Below are positions 1 through 8,845 of a stretch of 64,000 bases of DNA, one piece after another. The translations under genes were made by a program, and so were the position numbers. The notes beneath the pieces were generated by a model that worked only from the letters and a program-made list of their open reading frames with translations, had not been told where the DNA came from and did not search any database. This stretch comes from an uncultured Draconibacterium sp. GTDB lineage: Bacteria > Bacteroidota > Bacteroidia > Bacteroidales > Prolixibacteraceae. Where the stretch lies: positions 4,467,501-4,531,500 of the forward strand of contig NZ_OY782038.1 of NCBI RefSeq assembly GCF_963677575.1, read 5' to 3'. Positions within the stretch are counted from its first letter, which is position 1; each line of letters starts with the position of its first letter.

Positions 1-83
1 CTAAAAATTGGAGATTTGCAATCGTCATTCTATTAAAACAAACTTCGGTCTTCGGTTTTCCGACTTCCGTCTAATTTTTTGAA

Positions 84-1727
84 ATGAAAGTTGCACTGGC
101 CCAGTTAAATTACACCATCGGCGATTTTGAAGGAAATGCGTCGAAGATTATTGCAGAGATCAACCGCTTGAAACAAGAAGATGTTGATTTGGTTGTTTTT
201 TCCGAATTGTCAGTAACGGGATATTACCCGCACGATTTGTTGGAGAAAAAAGAATTTATAGCAAAAGCCGATGATGCTGTTGCCGAAATTGCAAAGCACT
301 GTCGCGGAATTGCTGCTTTGGTTGGTGCGCCTCGCATTAACCAACACGAACGTGGTAAAAAGCTTTTTAACGCGGCACTTTTTCTGGCCGATGGTGAAAT
401 AAAAAGCAGCCACAACAAAACGCTGCTGCCTACCTACGATATTTTTGATGAGTACCGCCATTTTGAGCCCAACCGCGAATTTAGTTTGGTAGAATACAAA
501 GGCGAAAAGATTGCTGTTACCATTTGCGAAGATTTGTGGGACGAGCAACCAACGGCCAATGAATTTGGCAAAGACAAGCTTTATTCGGTATCGCCAATGG
601 AAGAGTTGGCAAAGCTCAAGCCCGATTTTGTGGTAAACCTTTCGGCATCGCCATTTTCGTACAACCAGGAAGGCTGGCGCAAGAATGTGCTTATTACAAA
701 AGCCAAAAACTACGGCATCCCGATTTTGTATTGTAACCAGGTTGGTGCACAAACCGAGTTGGTTTTCGATGGGGGATCAGTTTATATCGATGCCACTGGC
801 GAAATTGTAAAAGAGCTTAAATATTTCGAGGAGGATTGCCTGATGCTTGATACCACTTCGCTGGGCGAAAAAGAGCTGCAACAGAAGGTTGATTACATCG
901 AAAAAATACATGATGCGTTGGTGCTGGGTATCCGCGACTATTTTAAAAAGATGGGCTTTAAACAGGCCACATTGGGTTTGTCGGGTGGAATAGACTCGGC
1001 AGTTACTGTAGTGCTTGCCGTTCGCGCATTGGGTGCCGAAAATGTACGCGTATTGTTAATGCCTTCAAAATATTCGTCGGACCACAGTGTGAATGACGCC
1101 CGCGAACTAGCCGAAAATCTGGGAATTCGTTATGATGTGGTGAATATCCAGTCGGCAGTAGATCAGTTTGAAAATGCGCTTTCGTCAATATTTGAAGGTC
1201 GCTCGCCCGATGTTACCGAAGAAAATATTCAGGCTCGTGCCCGCGGAATTTATATGATGGCGATTTCGAATAAATTTGGCCACATTCTGTTAAATACTAC
1301 AAACAAAAGCGAGTGTGCTGTTGGTTACGGAACGCTTTACGGGGATATGAATGGTGGATTGGCTGTACTTGGCGATGTGTATAAACTGGATGTTTTTAAA
1401 CTGTCGCGGTTTATGAATAAAGACGGCGAAGTTATTCCTGAGAATACCATTGTAAAACCACCGTCGGCAGAGTTGCGTCCGGATCAGAAAGATACCGACT
1501 CGTTGCCGGAATACGAAGATCTGGATAAGATGCTTTTCAACTACATTGAGCTGAATAAATCGCCAAAAGAAATAGCCGCTTTGGGTTATGATGAAGCAGT
1601 GGTTCGAAGGGTTATCAGAATGGTAAATATGAATGAATACAAGCGCTTTCAGGCCGCTCCTATTTTAAGAGTAAGTTCAAAAGCTTTTGGCTTCGGACGA
1701 AAAATGCCGCTGGTTGCCCGTTACTAG
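84..1727 (+). CDS. nadE: Glutamine-dependent NAD+ synthetase
   Basis: The 547-residue product makes NAD+ from nicotinic acid adenine dinucleotide, ATP and glutamine in the cytoplasm. The N-terminal half is a nitrilase-type glutaminase with the Glu-Lys-Cys triad visible as E41 (FSELS), K112 (HNKTLLP) and C148 (TICEDLWD). The C-terminal half is the synthetase, with the PP-loop SGGIDS at residues 300-305 and a conserved KPPSAELRPDQ segment near the end. The length and two-domain layout are normal for the glutamine-dependent form, as opposed to the short ammonia-dependent one of about 275 residues. The start is an ATG that reads straight into the glutaminase fold. The next gene on this strand begins about 140 bases downstream. 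Confidence 0.97.
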   Translation: MKVALAQLNYTIGDFEGNASKIIAEINRLKQEDVDLVVFSELSVTGYYPHDLLEKKEFIAKADDAVAEIAKHCRGIAALVGAPRINQHERGKKLFNAALFLADGEIKSSHNKTLLPTYDIFDEYRHFEPNREFSLVEYKGEKIAVTICEDLWDEQPTANEFGKDKLYSVSPMEELAKLKPDFVVNLSASPFSYNQEGWRKNVLITKAKNYGIPILYCNQVGAQTELVFDGGSVYIDATGEIVKELKYFEEDCLMLDTTSLGEKELQQKVDYIEKIHDALVLGIRDYFKKMGFKQATLGLSGGIDSAVTVVLAVRALGAENVRVLLMPSKYSSDHSVNDARELAENLGIRYDVVNIQSAVDQFENALSSIFEGRSPDVTEENIQARARGIYMMAISNKFGHILLNTTNKSECAVGYGTLYGDMNGGLAVLGDVYKLDVFKLSRFMNKDGEVIPENTIVKPPSAELRPDQKDTDSLPEYEDLDKMLFNYIELNKSPKEIAALGYDEAVVRRVIRMVNMNEYKRFQAAPILRVSSKAFGFGRKMPLVARY

Positions 1728-1866
1728 TTCTGTACATTTTTTATCAACAGTTTTAGGGGCTGTTGTTAATGATATTATTCAAATCGGAGGTAAAATAACT
1801 GTTAAAAAAGAATCAATTTTAACAATTTTTTTTAGCTTTGATGCTGTAAAACATACAGACGGGTAT

Positions 1867-2568
1867 ATGTTAAATTCAGATATTGGACTTCGAGATCTAG
1901 TTGACAATCAGAAATCAATTTTTTATTTGTTGGGGCAGGAAGATAAAGATGACTTGCAACACCATATTTCTCTTTCGCAGTACAAAAAGAATGAATTTAT
2001 TTACAAGGAAGGAGATAAGCCAAATGGGTTTTTGGTTTTGATTGACGGAAAGGTTAAGATTTTTAAAGAAGGAGTAGGAGGTAGAGAGCAGATTATTCGC
2101 ATGACGAAACCTCTGGGACTGATCGGTTATCGTGCTTTATTGGCCGACGAAACACACAACGGGTCGGCGGTTACGCTTGAAGAGTCGCTCGTTTGTACCA
2201 TCGATCCTGATTTTATTTTTAACCGTGCTTTAAAAAATACTGATTTTTCATTTAAGATTATCTGTAAACTTTCGAAAGAACTGGGTTTCTCTAATGCACG
2301 GACCGTTACTTTAACACAGAAGCATATTCGTGGTCGTTTGGCCGAATCGCTGATTCTGCTGAAAGATAAATATGGTTTTGAAAATGATGGAACAACGTTG
2401 AAAGCGTTCTTGTCGCGCGAAGATATTGCCAACCTTTCGAATATGACCACTTCAAATGCCATTCGTACTTTGTCCACTTTTGCAAGCGAAAAAGTGATTG
2501 CTATTGATGGTCGAAAAATTCGGATTCTGGATGCCACTCGTTTAGAGCGTATCAGTAAATTAGGCTAA
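1867..2568 (+). CDS. Crp/Fnr family transcriptional regulator
   Basis: The product is a 233-residue cyclic-nucleotide-binding-domain regulator. Residues about 25-125 form the beta-roll sensor (YKEGDKPNGFLVLIDGKVKIF), followed by a long dimerisation helix and a C-terminal winged helix (SREDIANLSNMTTSNAIRTL). I chose the ATG at 1867 because it gives the usual family length; an in-frame start at 1687 would overlap nadE by 41 bases and add a tail unlike the family. No cysteine cluster for an Fe-S centre is seen, so a pure FNR oxygen sensor is unlikely. The effector and targets cannot be told. It ends in a hairpin shared with the convergent murF-alr gene. Confidence 0.88.
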   Translation: MLNSDIGLRDLVDNQKSIFYLLGQEDKDDLQHHISLSQYKKNEFIYKEGDKPNGFLVLIDGKVKIFKEGVGGREQIIRMTKPLGLIGYRALLADETHNGSAVTLEESLVCTIDPDFIFNRALKNTDFSFKIICKLSKELGFSNARTVTLTQKHIRGRLAESLILLKDKYGFENDGTTLKAFLSREDIANLSNMTTSNAIRTLSTFASEKVIAIDGRKIRILDATRLERISKLG

Positions 2569-2592
2569 TAGTTTTAAACTAAATATTGCGAG

Positions 2593-2620
2593 TGCCACTT
2601 GAAATCAGGTGGCATTTTTT
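2593..2620. terminator. Hairpin between convergent crp-like gene and murF-alr
   Basis: An eight-pair stem (2593-2600 with 2607-2614) around a six-base loop is followed by a run of T on the + strand. It should terminate the Crp/Fnr transcript; the - strand side has a weaker T-rich tail. Confidence 0.65.
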
Positions 2621-5087
2621 ATTCCTGCAAATACACACGTTTCACTCGTTGCGAAATACTGGTTAAGATTTCGTAAGGAATCGTTTCGAGTAGTTGGGCC
2701 AACTTTGAAATGGAATTATTTGGCCCGAAAATTTCAACGCTGTCTCCCGGACTAACTTCCAGGTTTGTAACGTCGAGCATCAACATGTCCATACAAATAT
2801 TTCCGATCATCCTTGTTTCTTGTCCGTTTACAAAAGCACTCCCTAAACCGTTGCCTAATCGGCGGTTTATTCCATCGGCATAACCCATCGGAACAACAGC
2901 TACCCGGCTTTGGTATTTTATTTTTCCTTTTCGGTTGTATCCAACAGTTTCGTTGGTGTCAACGGTTTTAACCTGTGAAACAGTGGTTTTTAATGTGCTG
3001 ATTTGTTGCAGGGGCAACCCGGTTTGCGAAATGCCGTAAAGGCCAATTCCCAGTCGTACCATATTCATTTGATGCTCAGGAAAACGTTCAATACCCGCCG
3101 AGTTTAAAATGTGTTTGTTGATTTTATAATCAAAAGCATTTTCAATCAGGGCTGATAAATCTGCAAATCGTGTGAACTGCTCTTGAGAAAAATCATCAAG
3201 TTCCTGTTCGTCGCTTCCGGCGAGGTGCGAAAAGACAGATTGAATTTTTAAATGCTTATTGCCTTTAATAAATGCAATGATTTCCTCTATCTCTTCTTTG
3301 GTTTTCAGGCCAAGGCGGTTCATGCCTGTATCAATTTTAATATGAATGGGGAAGCTGCTTAATCCAAACTCTTCAACAGCTTTTGTAAATTGTTGCAAGA
3401 GTTGGATGCTGTAAATATTGGGTTCCAGGTTAAAATCAATGATATTCTGAAAACTGTCGTGTTCCGGATTCATCACCAGAATAGGAATGGTTATACCTGC
3501 ATTTCGCAGTTGAACACCTTCGTCGGCCACTGCCACCGCCAGGTAATCCACATTTTGGTGCTGTAAAAGCTGTGCAATCTCCACGTCACCACTTCCATAT
3601 GAGAAAGCTTTAACCATCACCATAATTTTTGTTTCAGGTTGCAGTAATTTTCTGAAAGTGTTAAGGTTGTGCACCAACGCATTCAGGTTGATTTCAAGCA
3701 CCGTTTGATGAGCCTTTTGTTGTAGCAAGGACGAAATCTTTTCGAATTCAAACTGTCGGGCTCCTTTTAATAAAATTGCCGATGATGAATAGTTGCTTCG
3801 AACAAATCGTTTTTCAAACTCGATGCGATCGGCATAAAATTCACTTTCAAGCTGAAAAATATGCTGGTGTTGGTAGAGTTCTTTTCCAATTCCGGTGAGT
3901 TTATTAATTCCCCATTCCTGCAAAAGCTGGTTTACCTTCGAATAAAGTTCTGCGGTTTCAATACCCGTTTGCTGAATGTCGGAAAGAATTACATGTTTAA
4001 ACAAATGGCTTTTGGCTGCTTGCTGTTTTAGTACCGACATTGCTATGCTCAGCGAATTTAAATCCGAGTTATAATAGTCGTTAATCAGCAGGCAGTTGTT
4101 TATGCCTTGTTTAATCTCGAGGCGCATAGCTACCGGTTGTAGCTTGCTAAACTGTGATAGAAAATCTTTTGGATCTTTCTTCAGTGCAATGATCGTTGCA
4201 AAACAATGGCAGGCATTTTCAATCGCTGAATTATCGGTGAATGGAATTGAAAATGAATAATGTTTATCGTCAATTATTGCCTCAATTTTGGTGTCAATCG
4301 AATTTGCTTTGCATTTGAATTGAATAGACGCATTGTCGTTTTTTAACGACCAGTTTACAGGCTCAATATCATTTTGCAAGCAAAACTCTACTAGACTTTT
4401 TGAGTATTCGCGATCCGACCGAAACACTAACTTTTTGGCATCTGGAAACAGTTTTAATTTCTCGTTCAGTTTTTCTTCCAGCGAGTAGAAATTTTCCTGG
4501 TGCGCATCGCCAATATTGGTTAAAATGCCAATGTCGGGACGAACGATAGATGCCAATTTTTGCATTTCATCGGGCTCCGAAATTCCTGCTTCCAAAATAG
4601 CCAGGTCGTACTGATTGTCGATTAATAATGCCGAGAGGGGAACTCCCACTTGTGAGTTGTAGCTTTTCGGGCTTCGTACGATTTTTTGCTTAGTAGAAAG
4701 TAAATCATACAACCACTCTTTAATAATCGTTTTCCCGTTGCTGCCGGTAATTCCAATAACGGGCTGCGAAAAATGTTTTCGGTTATAAGCGGCAAGTTGC
4801 TGAAGTGCAAAGCCGGTGTCTTTCACCAAAATGTAACTGGCTTTGTCATTAATAAAATTCTTGTCAGAAACGATAAAAAGCTGCACGCCTTTTTTGCGTG
4901 ATTGGACAATGTAATTGTGCCCGTTAAAAACGGGGCCCGAAAGAGCAATAAATGCAACGTTTGATCCGCCGAAGAAAGTCCGGCTGTCGGTAATAATTTC
5001 TGAAACAGTAAAATCCGGAAACGATGAGTGCGTGAAAAACTCACCATTTACAACGGCACTTATTTGTTTTGCCGTTAGTTTGATCAT
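2619..5087 (-). CDS. murF-alr: Bifunctional MurF ligase / alanine racemase fusion
   Basis: This 822-residue protein joins two steps of peptidoglycan precursor synthesis. Residues 1 to about 450 are MurF, which adds D-Ala-D-Ala to UDP-MurNAc-tripeptide; the ATP loop GITGSNGKT lies at 112-120. The C-terminal part from about residue 455 is a PLP-dependent alanine racemase with the PLP-lysine motif VMVKAFSYGSG and a catalytic-tyrosine segment VGYNRKGK. Such fusions are known from Bacteroidota. The start at 5087 is chosen because the ATG there overlaps the tdk stop by one base (TAATG), which suggests translational coupling; an upstream in-frame start at 5219 would lie inside tdk and add 44 residues unlike MurF. 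Confidence 0.95.
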   Translation of the reverse strand: MIKLTAKQISAVVNGEFFTHSSFPDFTVSEIITDSRTFFGGSNVAFIALSGPVFNGHNYIVQSRKKGVQLFIVSDKNFINDKASYILVKDTGFALQQLAAYNRKHFSQPVIGITGSNGKTIIKEWLYDLLSTKQKIVRSPKSYNSQVGVPLSALLIDNQYDLAILEAGISEPDEMQKLASIVRPDIGILTNIGDAHQENFYSLEEKLNEKLKLFPDAKKLVFRSDREYSKSLVEFCLQNDIEPVNWSLKNDNASIQFKCKANSIDTKIEAIIDDKHYSFSIPFTDNSAIENACHCFATIIALKKDPKDFLSQFSKLQPVAMRLEIKQGINNCLLINDYYNSDLNSLSIAMSVLKQQAAKSHLFKHVILSDIQQTGIETAELYSKVNQLLQEWGINKLTGIGKELYQHQHIFQLESEFYADRIEFEKRFVRSNYSSSAILLKGARQFEFEKISSLLQQKAHQTVLEINLNALVHNLNTFRKLLQPETKIMVMVKAFSYGSGDVEIAQLLQHQNVDYLAVAVADEGVQLRNAGITIPILVMNPEHDSFQNIIDFNLEPNIYSIQLLQQFTKAVEEFGLSSFPIHIKIDTGMNRLGLKTKEEIEEIIAFIKGNKHLKIQSVFSHLAGSDEQELDDFSQEQFTRFADLSALIENAFDYKINKHILNSAGIERFPEHQMNMVRLGIGLYGISQTGLPLQQISTLKTTVSQVKTVDTNETVGYNRKGKIKYQSRVAVVPMGYADGINRRLGNGLGSAFVNGQETRMIGNICMDMLMLDVTNLEVSPGDSVEIFGPNNSISKLAQLLETIPYEILTSISQRVKRVYLQE

Positions 5088-5665
5088 TATTCCTTGTGTG
5101 CTTTGTTGTAACAACTGCGGCAAAGTGGTTCGTAAATGTCTTTTTCGCCCAGCAGAACCACCTGCTCTTTTCCCGAAAGGCGATGAGAGAATTGCGCGAT
5201 ACTTCCGCACCGAACGCAAATGGCGTGTACTTTGGTAACGTAATCGGCAACCGCCATAAGCCCGGGAATCGGGCCAAAAGGGACGCCTTTGAAATCCATA
5301 TCAAGGCCGGCTACAATAACCCGAATCCCCATGTTTGCCAGTTTATTTACCACATCAATTAGGCCTTTGTCGAAAAACTGGGCTTCGTCAATTCCAATCA
5401 CATCAACTTCGCCGGCCAGCAACAAAATATTAGCCGAGTTTTCAACCGGAGTAGAGCGAATTGCATTTTCATCGTGCGAAACCACTTCTGTTTCCGAGTA
5501 ACGAATGTCAACCATCGGCTTGTAAATTTCCACCTTTTGTTTGGCAATTTTGGCCCGTTTCAGGCGCCTTATCAATTCTTCGGTCTTTCCCGAAAACATC
5601 GACCCGGCAACAACTTCAATGGTACCAACTTTTTTATGGCTGTTTACATCTCTTTCAATAAACAT
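5087..5665 (-). CDS. tdk: Thymidine kinase
   Basis: The 192-residue type II thymidine kinase phosphorylates thymidine in the pyrimidine salvage pathway. The P-loop GSMFSGKT is at residues 21-28, the Mg/catalytic segment DEAQFF at 93-98, and the structural zinc site is seen as C150-x2-C153 and C182-x2-C185. The length fits the family. It is the first gene of a two-gene minus-strand operon with murF-alr, whose start overlaps its stop by one base. A TAnnTTTG box about 60 bases upstream may be its promoter. Confidence 0.96.
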   Translation of the reverse strand: MFIERDVNSHKKVGTIEVVAGSMFSGKTEELIRRLKRAKIAKQKVEIYKPMVDIRYSETEVVSHDENAIRSTPVENSANILLLAGEVDVIGIDEAQFFDKGLIDVVNKLANMGIRVIVAGLDMDFKGVPFGPIPGLMAVADYVTKVHAICVRCGSIAQFSHRLSGKEQVVLLGEKDIYEPLCRSCYNKAHKE

Positions 5666-5724
5666 TTATCGTTACTCTTTTTGGTAATACTTTTCTTACA
5701 GGGTATTTTTATTTACTACTTTTA

Positions 5725-5732
5725 CAAAAATA
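5725..5732 (-). promoter_or_regulatory. Possible -7 box for tdk
   Basis: On the - strand these bases read TATTTTTG, a match to the Bacteroidota -7 consensus TAnnTTTG, about 60 bases before the tdk start. No clear TTG is present at the -33 distance, so the call is weak. Confidence 0.3.
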
Positions 5733-5803
5733 AAATTTACAGGCTTGTTTGGGCACTGTAATGCACGATTAATTTACCAACATCGCGTTAAAAGCTTGGA
5801 TGA

Positions 5804-6715
5804 ATGGACAATAAAAAGTTATTTAAATTTCTGCTTAAAGATATTTCGGAGATAGAAGAATTGTTTGCCGAAAAAGGTACTGAAGGATTTGATGAACTGG
5901 AAATGGAATTTATCCGCACTCGTTTTAGCGGGGCAAAACACATCATTCAGTTGTTAAGCGAAAAAGATGTGACGGCGCAGAAAGTTGTGGTTTCAGCACC
6001 TACCGCAACAACAGTGTATGCTGAGCCGGAGAGTGTGGGACCTAAAAACTCAGTTGAATCGCAAGTTTCACTCTCGGAGGAAGAAAAGGAGAGTTTGGCC
6101 GCTTTGTCGGATTTTGAGCAGGAATTGAAGCAAGAAGATAGGAAGCCGGAACCTGTTGTGCAGGAAGAGCCCACAGAAGAACCTGGAACCGTAGAAGAAC
6201 CTTCGGCAGAAGAAGAGGAAACGGTTGTTGCTGAAAAGGTGGACGAACAGGAGAGTGTTGCTCAGGAAGTGCAAGAAACAACTGCTAAGGAAGAACCAAA
6301 AGCTGAGGAAGTAAAAGCGGTGCCAGTAAAAGAAGAAGAGCCGCAGGCAGAAATCGAACCGGAGGAAGAGCCAGAACCTGTTGCGGCAAGTAGCCGAATT
6401 GGAGATCGTGCGATAAAAGAGAAATCGGTTAACGATTTACTTAGTGGCAACGACGATAAAAAGCTGGAATATAAAATATCAAACAGTCCGGTAAAAAGTA
6501 TTCAGGCGGCTATCGGAATAAATGATCGTTACCAATACATCCGTGAACTTTTTGACGGCAGTGCAGAATCGTTTGTAAAAACGGTTGTCGATCTTGATAA
6601 CTTTGGTAATATTCAGGAAGCGGTTACTTATTTACAGAAGAACTTTAAATGGAAAAAGAACGAAACCAGTCTGAAATTTGTAAACCTAGTAAAGCGCCGG
6701 TTCCCCAATGGATAA
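5804..6715 (+). CDS. Uncharacterised acidic protein with Glu-rich linker
   Basis: The 303-residue product has no signal peptide or membrane segment. Residues 1-50 form a compact charged helix-rich head, residues about 80-205 are a low-complexity stretch dominated by Glu, Pro, Val and Ala that is probably disordered, and residues 210-303 form a second helical domain (DRYQYIRELFDG, NFGNIQEAVTYLQ, VNLVKRRF). From memory, proteins with a similar C-terminal domain occur widely in Bacteroidota as hypothetical proteins; I do not know a function. It overlaps the start of rsmI by 8 bases, so the two are probably translated together. A scaffolding or ribosome-associated role would be guesswork. Confidence 0.85.
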   Translation: MDNKKLFKFLLKDISEIEELFAEKGTEGFDELEMEFIRTRFSGAKHIIQLLSEKDVTAQKVVVSAPTATTVYAEPESVGPKNSVESQVSLSEEEKESLAALSDFEQELKQEDRKPEPVVQEEPTEEPGTVEEPSAEEEETVVAEKVDEQESVAQEVQETTAKEEPKAEEVKAVPVKEEEPQAEIEPEEEPEPVAASSRIGDRAIKEKSVNDLLSGNDDKKLEYKISNSPVKSIQAAIGINDRYQYIRELFDGSAESFVKTVVDLDNFGNIQEAVTYLQKNFKWKKNETSLKFVNLVKRRFPNG

Positions 6716-7391
6716 CGAAGCAAAATTAATACTCGTTCCAACGCCTATTGGTAATCTGCAGGATATCACTTTCCGGGCGGTTGAGGTTTTAAAAGAGGCC
6801 GATATTATATTGGCCGAAGATACCCGTGTGTCGTCGAAACTTTTAAAACACCTTGAGATTGAAAAGAAGCTGGTTGCGCATCATAAGTTTAACGAGCATA
6901 AAACCACCGGCTCAATTGTTTCTAAAATTGAGCAGGGAAATACGGTGGCCTTAATTTCGGATGCCGGCACACCTGCCATTTCCGATCCGGGATTTCTGTT
7001 GGTACGTGCCTGCGTGGAAAAAAACGTAAAAGTAGAATGTTTGCCTGGAGCGACCGCATTAATTCCGGCGTTGGCAGTCTCGGGTTTGCCAACCGATAAG
7101 TTTGTTTTCGAAGGATTTTTGCCACAGAAAAAGGGACGCCAAACACGTCTGAAAATACTGGCAGAAGAACCGCGAACGATGGTTTTTTACGAATCGCCCT
7201 ATCGTTTGGTAAAAGCGCTGGGGCAGTTTGCTGAGTTTTTTGGCCCCGAACGAAAAGCCTGCGTTTGCCGCGAGTTGAGTAAAATGTTCGAAGAGGTGAA
7301 GCGGGGAACTGTAACTGAGTTACAAGAATACTACACCGAACATACTCCCAAAGGCGAAATAGTGATCGTTGTTGAAGGGAAAAACGATTAA
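6708..7391 (+). CDS. rsmI: 16S rRNA (cytidine-2'-O-)-methyltransferase RsmI
   Basis: The 227-residue tetrapyrrole-methylase-fold enzyme uses S-adenosylmethionine to methylate the 2'-OH of C1402 of 16S rRNA, tuning the decoding centre. The signature PTPIGNLQDITFRA lies at the N-terminus, followed by EDTR and the cofactor-site segment SDAGTPAISDPG. The protein is somewhat shorter than the E. coli form (about 286), as it lacks most of the C-terminal extension, which is usual in Bacteroidota. It overlaps the preceding acidic-protein gene by 8 bases and is followed after 35 bases by a HAD phosphatase gene, forming a likely three-gene operon. Confidence 0.95.
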   Translation: MDNEAKLILVPTPIGNLQDITFRAVEVLKEADIILAEDTRVSSKLLKHLEIEKKLVAHHKFNEHKTTGSIVSKIEQGNTVALISDAGTPAISDPGFLLVRACVEKNVKVECLPGATALIPALAVSGLPTDKFVFEGFLPQKKGRQTRLKILAEEPRTMVFYESPYRLVKALGQFAEFFGPERKACVCRELSKMFEEVKRGTVTELQEYYTEHTPKGEIVIVVEGKND

Positions 7392-7426
7392 TCGTTTTTC
7401 CTCAGCATATAACCTTGCCCAAAGTA

Positions 7427-8128
7427 ATGAGGAAAAAATACACACATCTTTTTTTTGATCTGGATAACACATTGTGGGATTTTAAAACCAATTCCATGTA
7501 TGCCATGTTGGAAACTTTTAAATTGCTGGGTCTGGAAAATAAAGGTGTAGAATTCGACAACTTTTTCAATACCTATTGCCTGCACAATGACAGTTTGTGG
7601 ATCGCTTATCGAAAAAAAGAAGTGACAAAAAGGGAGCTTACCCGACAGCGTTTTCAATTGACTTTCGATTCATTAAAAATAAATGGTGTAGATGCGTTGA
7701 TGATGAACGATATGTATTTGAAAGAAATGCCCAAACAGTCGCATCTGATTGACGGGGCCAGAGATATTCTTGATTATACGAAATCAAAAGGCTATCGTTT
7801 ATTTATAATTACCAATGGTTTTAAAGAGGTTCAACACGAGAAATTAAAACAATCAGAACTGCAAAACTATTTTGAAAAGGTATTTATTTCTGAAGAAATT
7901 AAAATGCCCAAGCCCGGACGCGAAATATTCGAGTATGCTATTAAGTCTTCCAATGCAAAGAAAAATTCGAGTCTCATGATCGGTGATGATTGGGACGTTG
8001 ATATTCGTGGCGCAGTTAACTTTGGAATTAATGCTATTTATTATAATCGTTTAAAACAGCCGGTTAATAAACTCATTGATGATGTCAAAGTTATCGATTC
8101 GCTAAGAGAGTTGTTCCTGGTTTTGTAA
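7427..8128 (+). CDS. YjjG-family HAD phosphatase (noncanonical pyrimidine nucleotidase)
   Basis: The 233-residue HAD-superfamily hydrolase has the nucleophile motif DLDNT at residues 11-15 (D11, D13), motif II TNG, and motif IV MIGDDWDVDIRGA near residue 190. It most resembles the YjjG/YfnB group, which dephosphorylates pyrimidine nucleoside monophosphates including damaged ones. I start it at the ATG at 7427; a TTG four codons upstream (7415) is in frame but less likely. It lies 35 bases after rsmI on the same strand. Confidence 0.88.
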   Translation: MRKKYTHLFFDLDNTLWDFKTNSMYAMLETFKLLGLENKGVEFDNFFNTYCLHNDSLWIAYRKKEVTKRELTRQRFQLTFDSLKINGVDALMMNDMYLKEMPKQSHLIDGARDILDYTKSKGYRLFIITNGFKEVQHEKLKQSELQNYFEKVFISEEIKMPKPGREIFEYAIKSSNAKKNSSLMIGDDWDVDIRGAVNFGINAIYYNRLKQPVNKLIDDVKVIDSLRELFLVL

Positions 8129-8130
8129 TC

Positions 8131-8180
8131 AACACAAGACGTTTTTATTCCGGCACTTGTGTTTACCTGTTTTGCAGGTA
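8131..8180 (+). terminator. Tandem hairpins after the HAD phosphatase gene
   Basis: An eight-pair inverted repeat (8131-8138 with 8156-8163) is followed at once by a six-pair hairpin (8164-8169 with 8175-8180). T-runs are not ideally placed, so efficiency is uncertain. Confidence 0.4.
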
Positions 8181-8592
8181 GCACTGCTGCTGTTTACTGT
8201 ATTTTTTGTCAGGTGGGCATCTGTCTTAAACCTTCGGACCATTCCATTTCTTTCTTAATATTTAGCTCGTATCCTTATTCTAAGTGATCGTATTGTTGTT
8301 GAAATATGGAAATATGTTGCGGATGTGGTTTTTTTCTGTGAAAAAGTGTTAAAAAAGAAGCGTTTTGTTAACATTTATTTAATATGTAGTAATGTATATC
8401 TGTGATTTTTACAAGAAGTTAAAAATGAATGAATTGAGCTTTGTGGGTGTGACCAATGTTGTCAGGAAATACTCTGAAAGTGTAGCAAAAAGAGATAAGA
8501 TAAGTCAAAAAGATATCATATAGTTGTATGTTGAGAATAAAATATGAATATTTGAATTATTCAAATTGAGAATTGAAAATGAAAGTTTGCTG

Positions 8593-8622
8593 TTGATGTA
8601 AAATTTTTCAGGAACAAATTTG
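8593..8622 (+). promoter_or_regulatory. Putative promoter of the first susC
   Basis: TTG at 8593-8595 is separated by 19 bases from CAAATTTG at 8615-8622, one mismatch from the TAnnTTTG consensus. It is followed by GGGGGAATT, also present in the same relative place before the second susC. Confidence 0.35.
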
Positions 8623-8748
8623 GGGGAATTTGATTTTTATTTTCAAAAACGAAAAATATCAAAATGCTGTTTAATTAATGCTTAAAATCTTTTATCCGGG
8701 AGTCCAATATTCAACATACTTAACGAAAGAAAAATTATATCAATTCAG

Positions 8749-8780
8749 CATGTGTTAGATGGTAAAATCTATAGCATATG
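8749..8780 (+). promoter_or_regulatory. Hairpin in the leader of the first susC
   Basis: CATGTG (8749-8754) and TAGAT (8756-8760) pair with ATCTA (8767-8771) and CATATG (8775-8780) around a six-base loop, allowing one G-U pair and a small internal bulge. No T-run follows, so this is not a terminator. Confidence 0.35.
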
Positions 8781-8845
8781 TGGCATTGAAGTAATATCTG
8801 AAGAGTTTCAAATCTAGTTTTAATATTAATCTAAAATTGTTTTTT

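Larger units (their letters stand above)
8129..8845 (+). other. Intergenic leader region of the first susC
   Basis: No convincing gene is present in these 717 bases. They hold two hairpins just after the HAD gene, a putative promoter near 8593-8622, a block also found before the second susC (8619-8690), and a hairpin at 8749-8780. If the promoter is right the susC mRNA has an untranslated leader of roughly 215 bases. Confidence 0.6.

Noticed and set aside
1..83. CTTCGG-type short repeats before nadE as a possible element
   Set aside because: Short degenerate spacer sequence only; no terminal repeats or gene.
1687..1866. N-terminal extension of the first Crp/Fnr protein
   Set aside because: It would overlap nadE and make the protein about 60 residues longer than the family; the ATG at 1867 fits better.
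5088..5219. 44-residue N-terminal extension of MurF-Alr
   Set aside because: It lies inside tdk in another frame, is unlike MurF, and the ATG overlapping the tdk stop is a better start.
5935..6450. Several minus-strand frames opposite the acidic protein gene
   Set aside because: They mirror the Glu-rich codons of the plus-strand gene and give Ser/Leu/Phe-rich low-complexity products.
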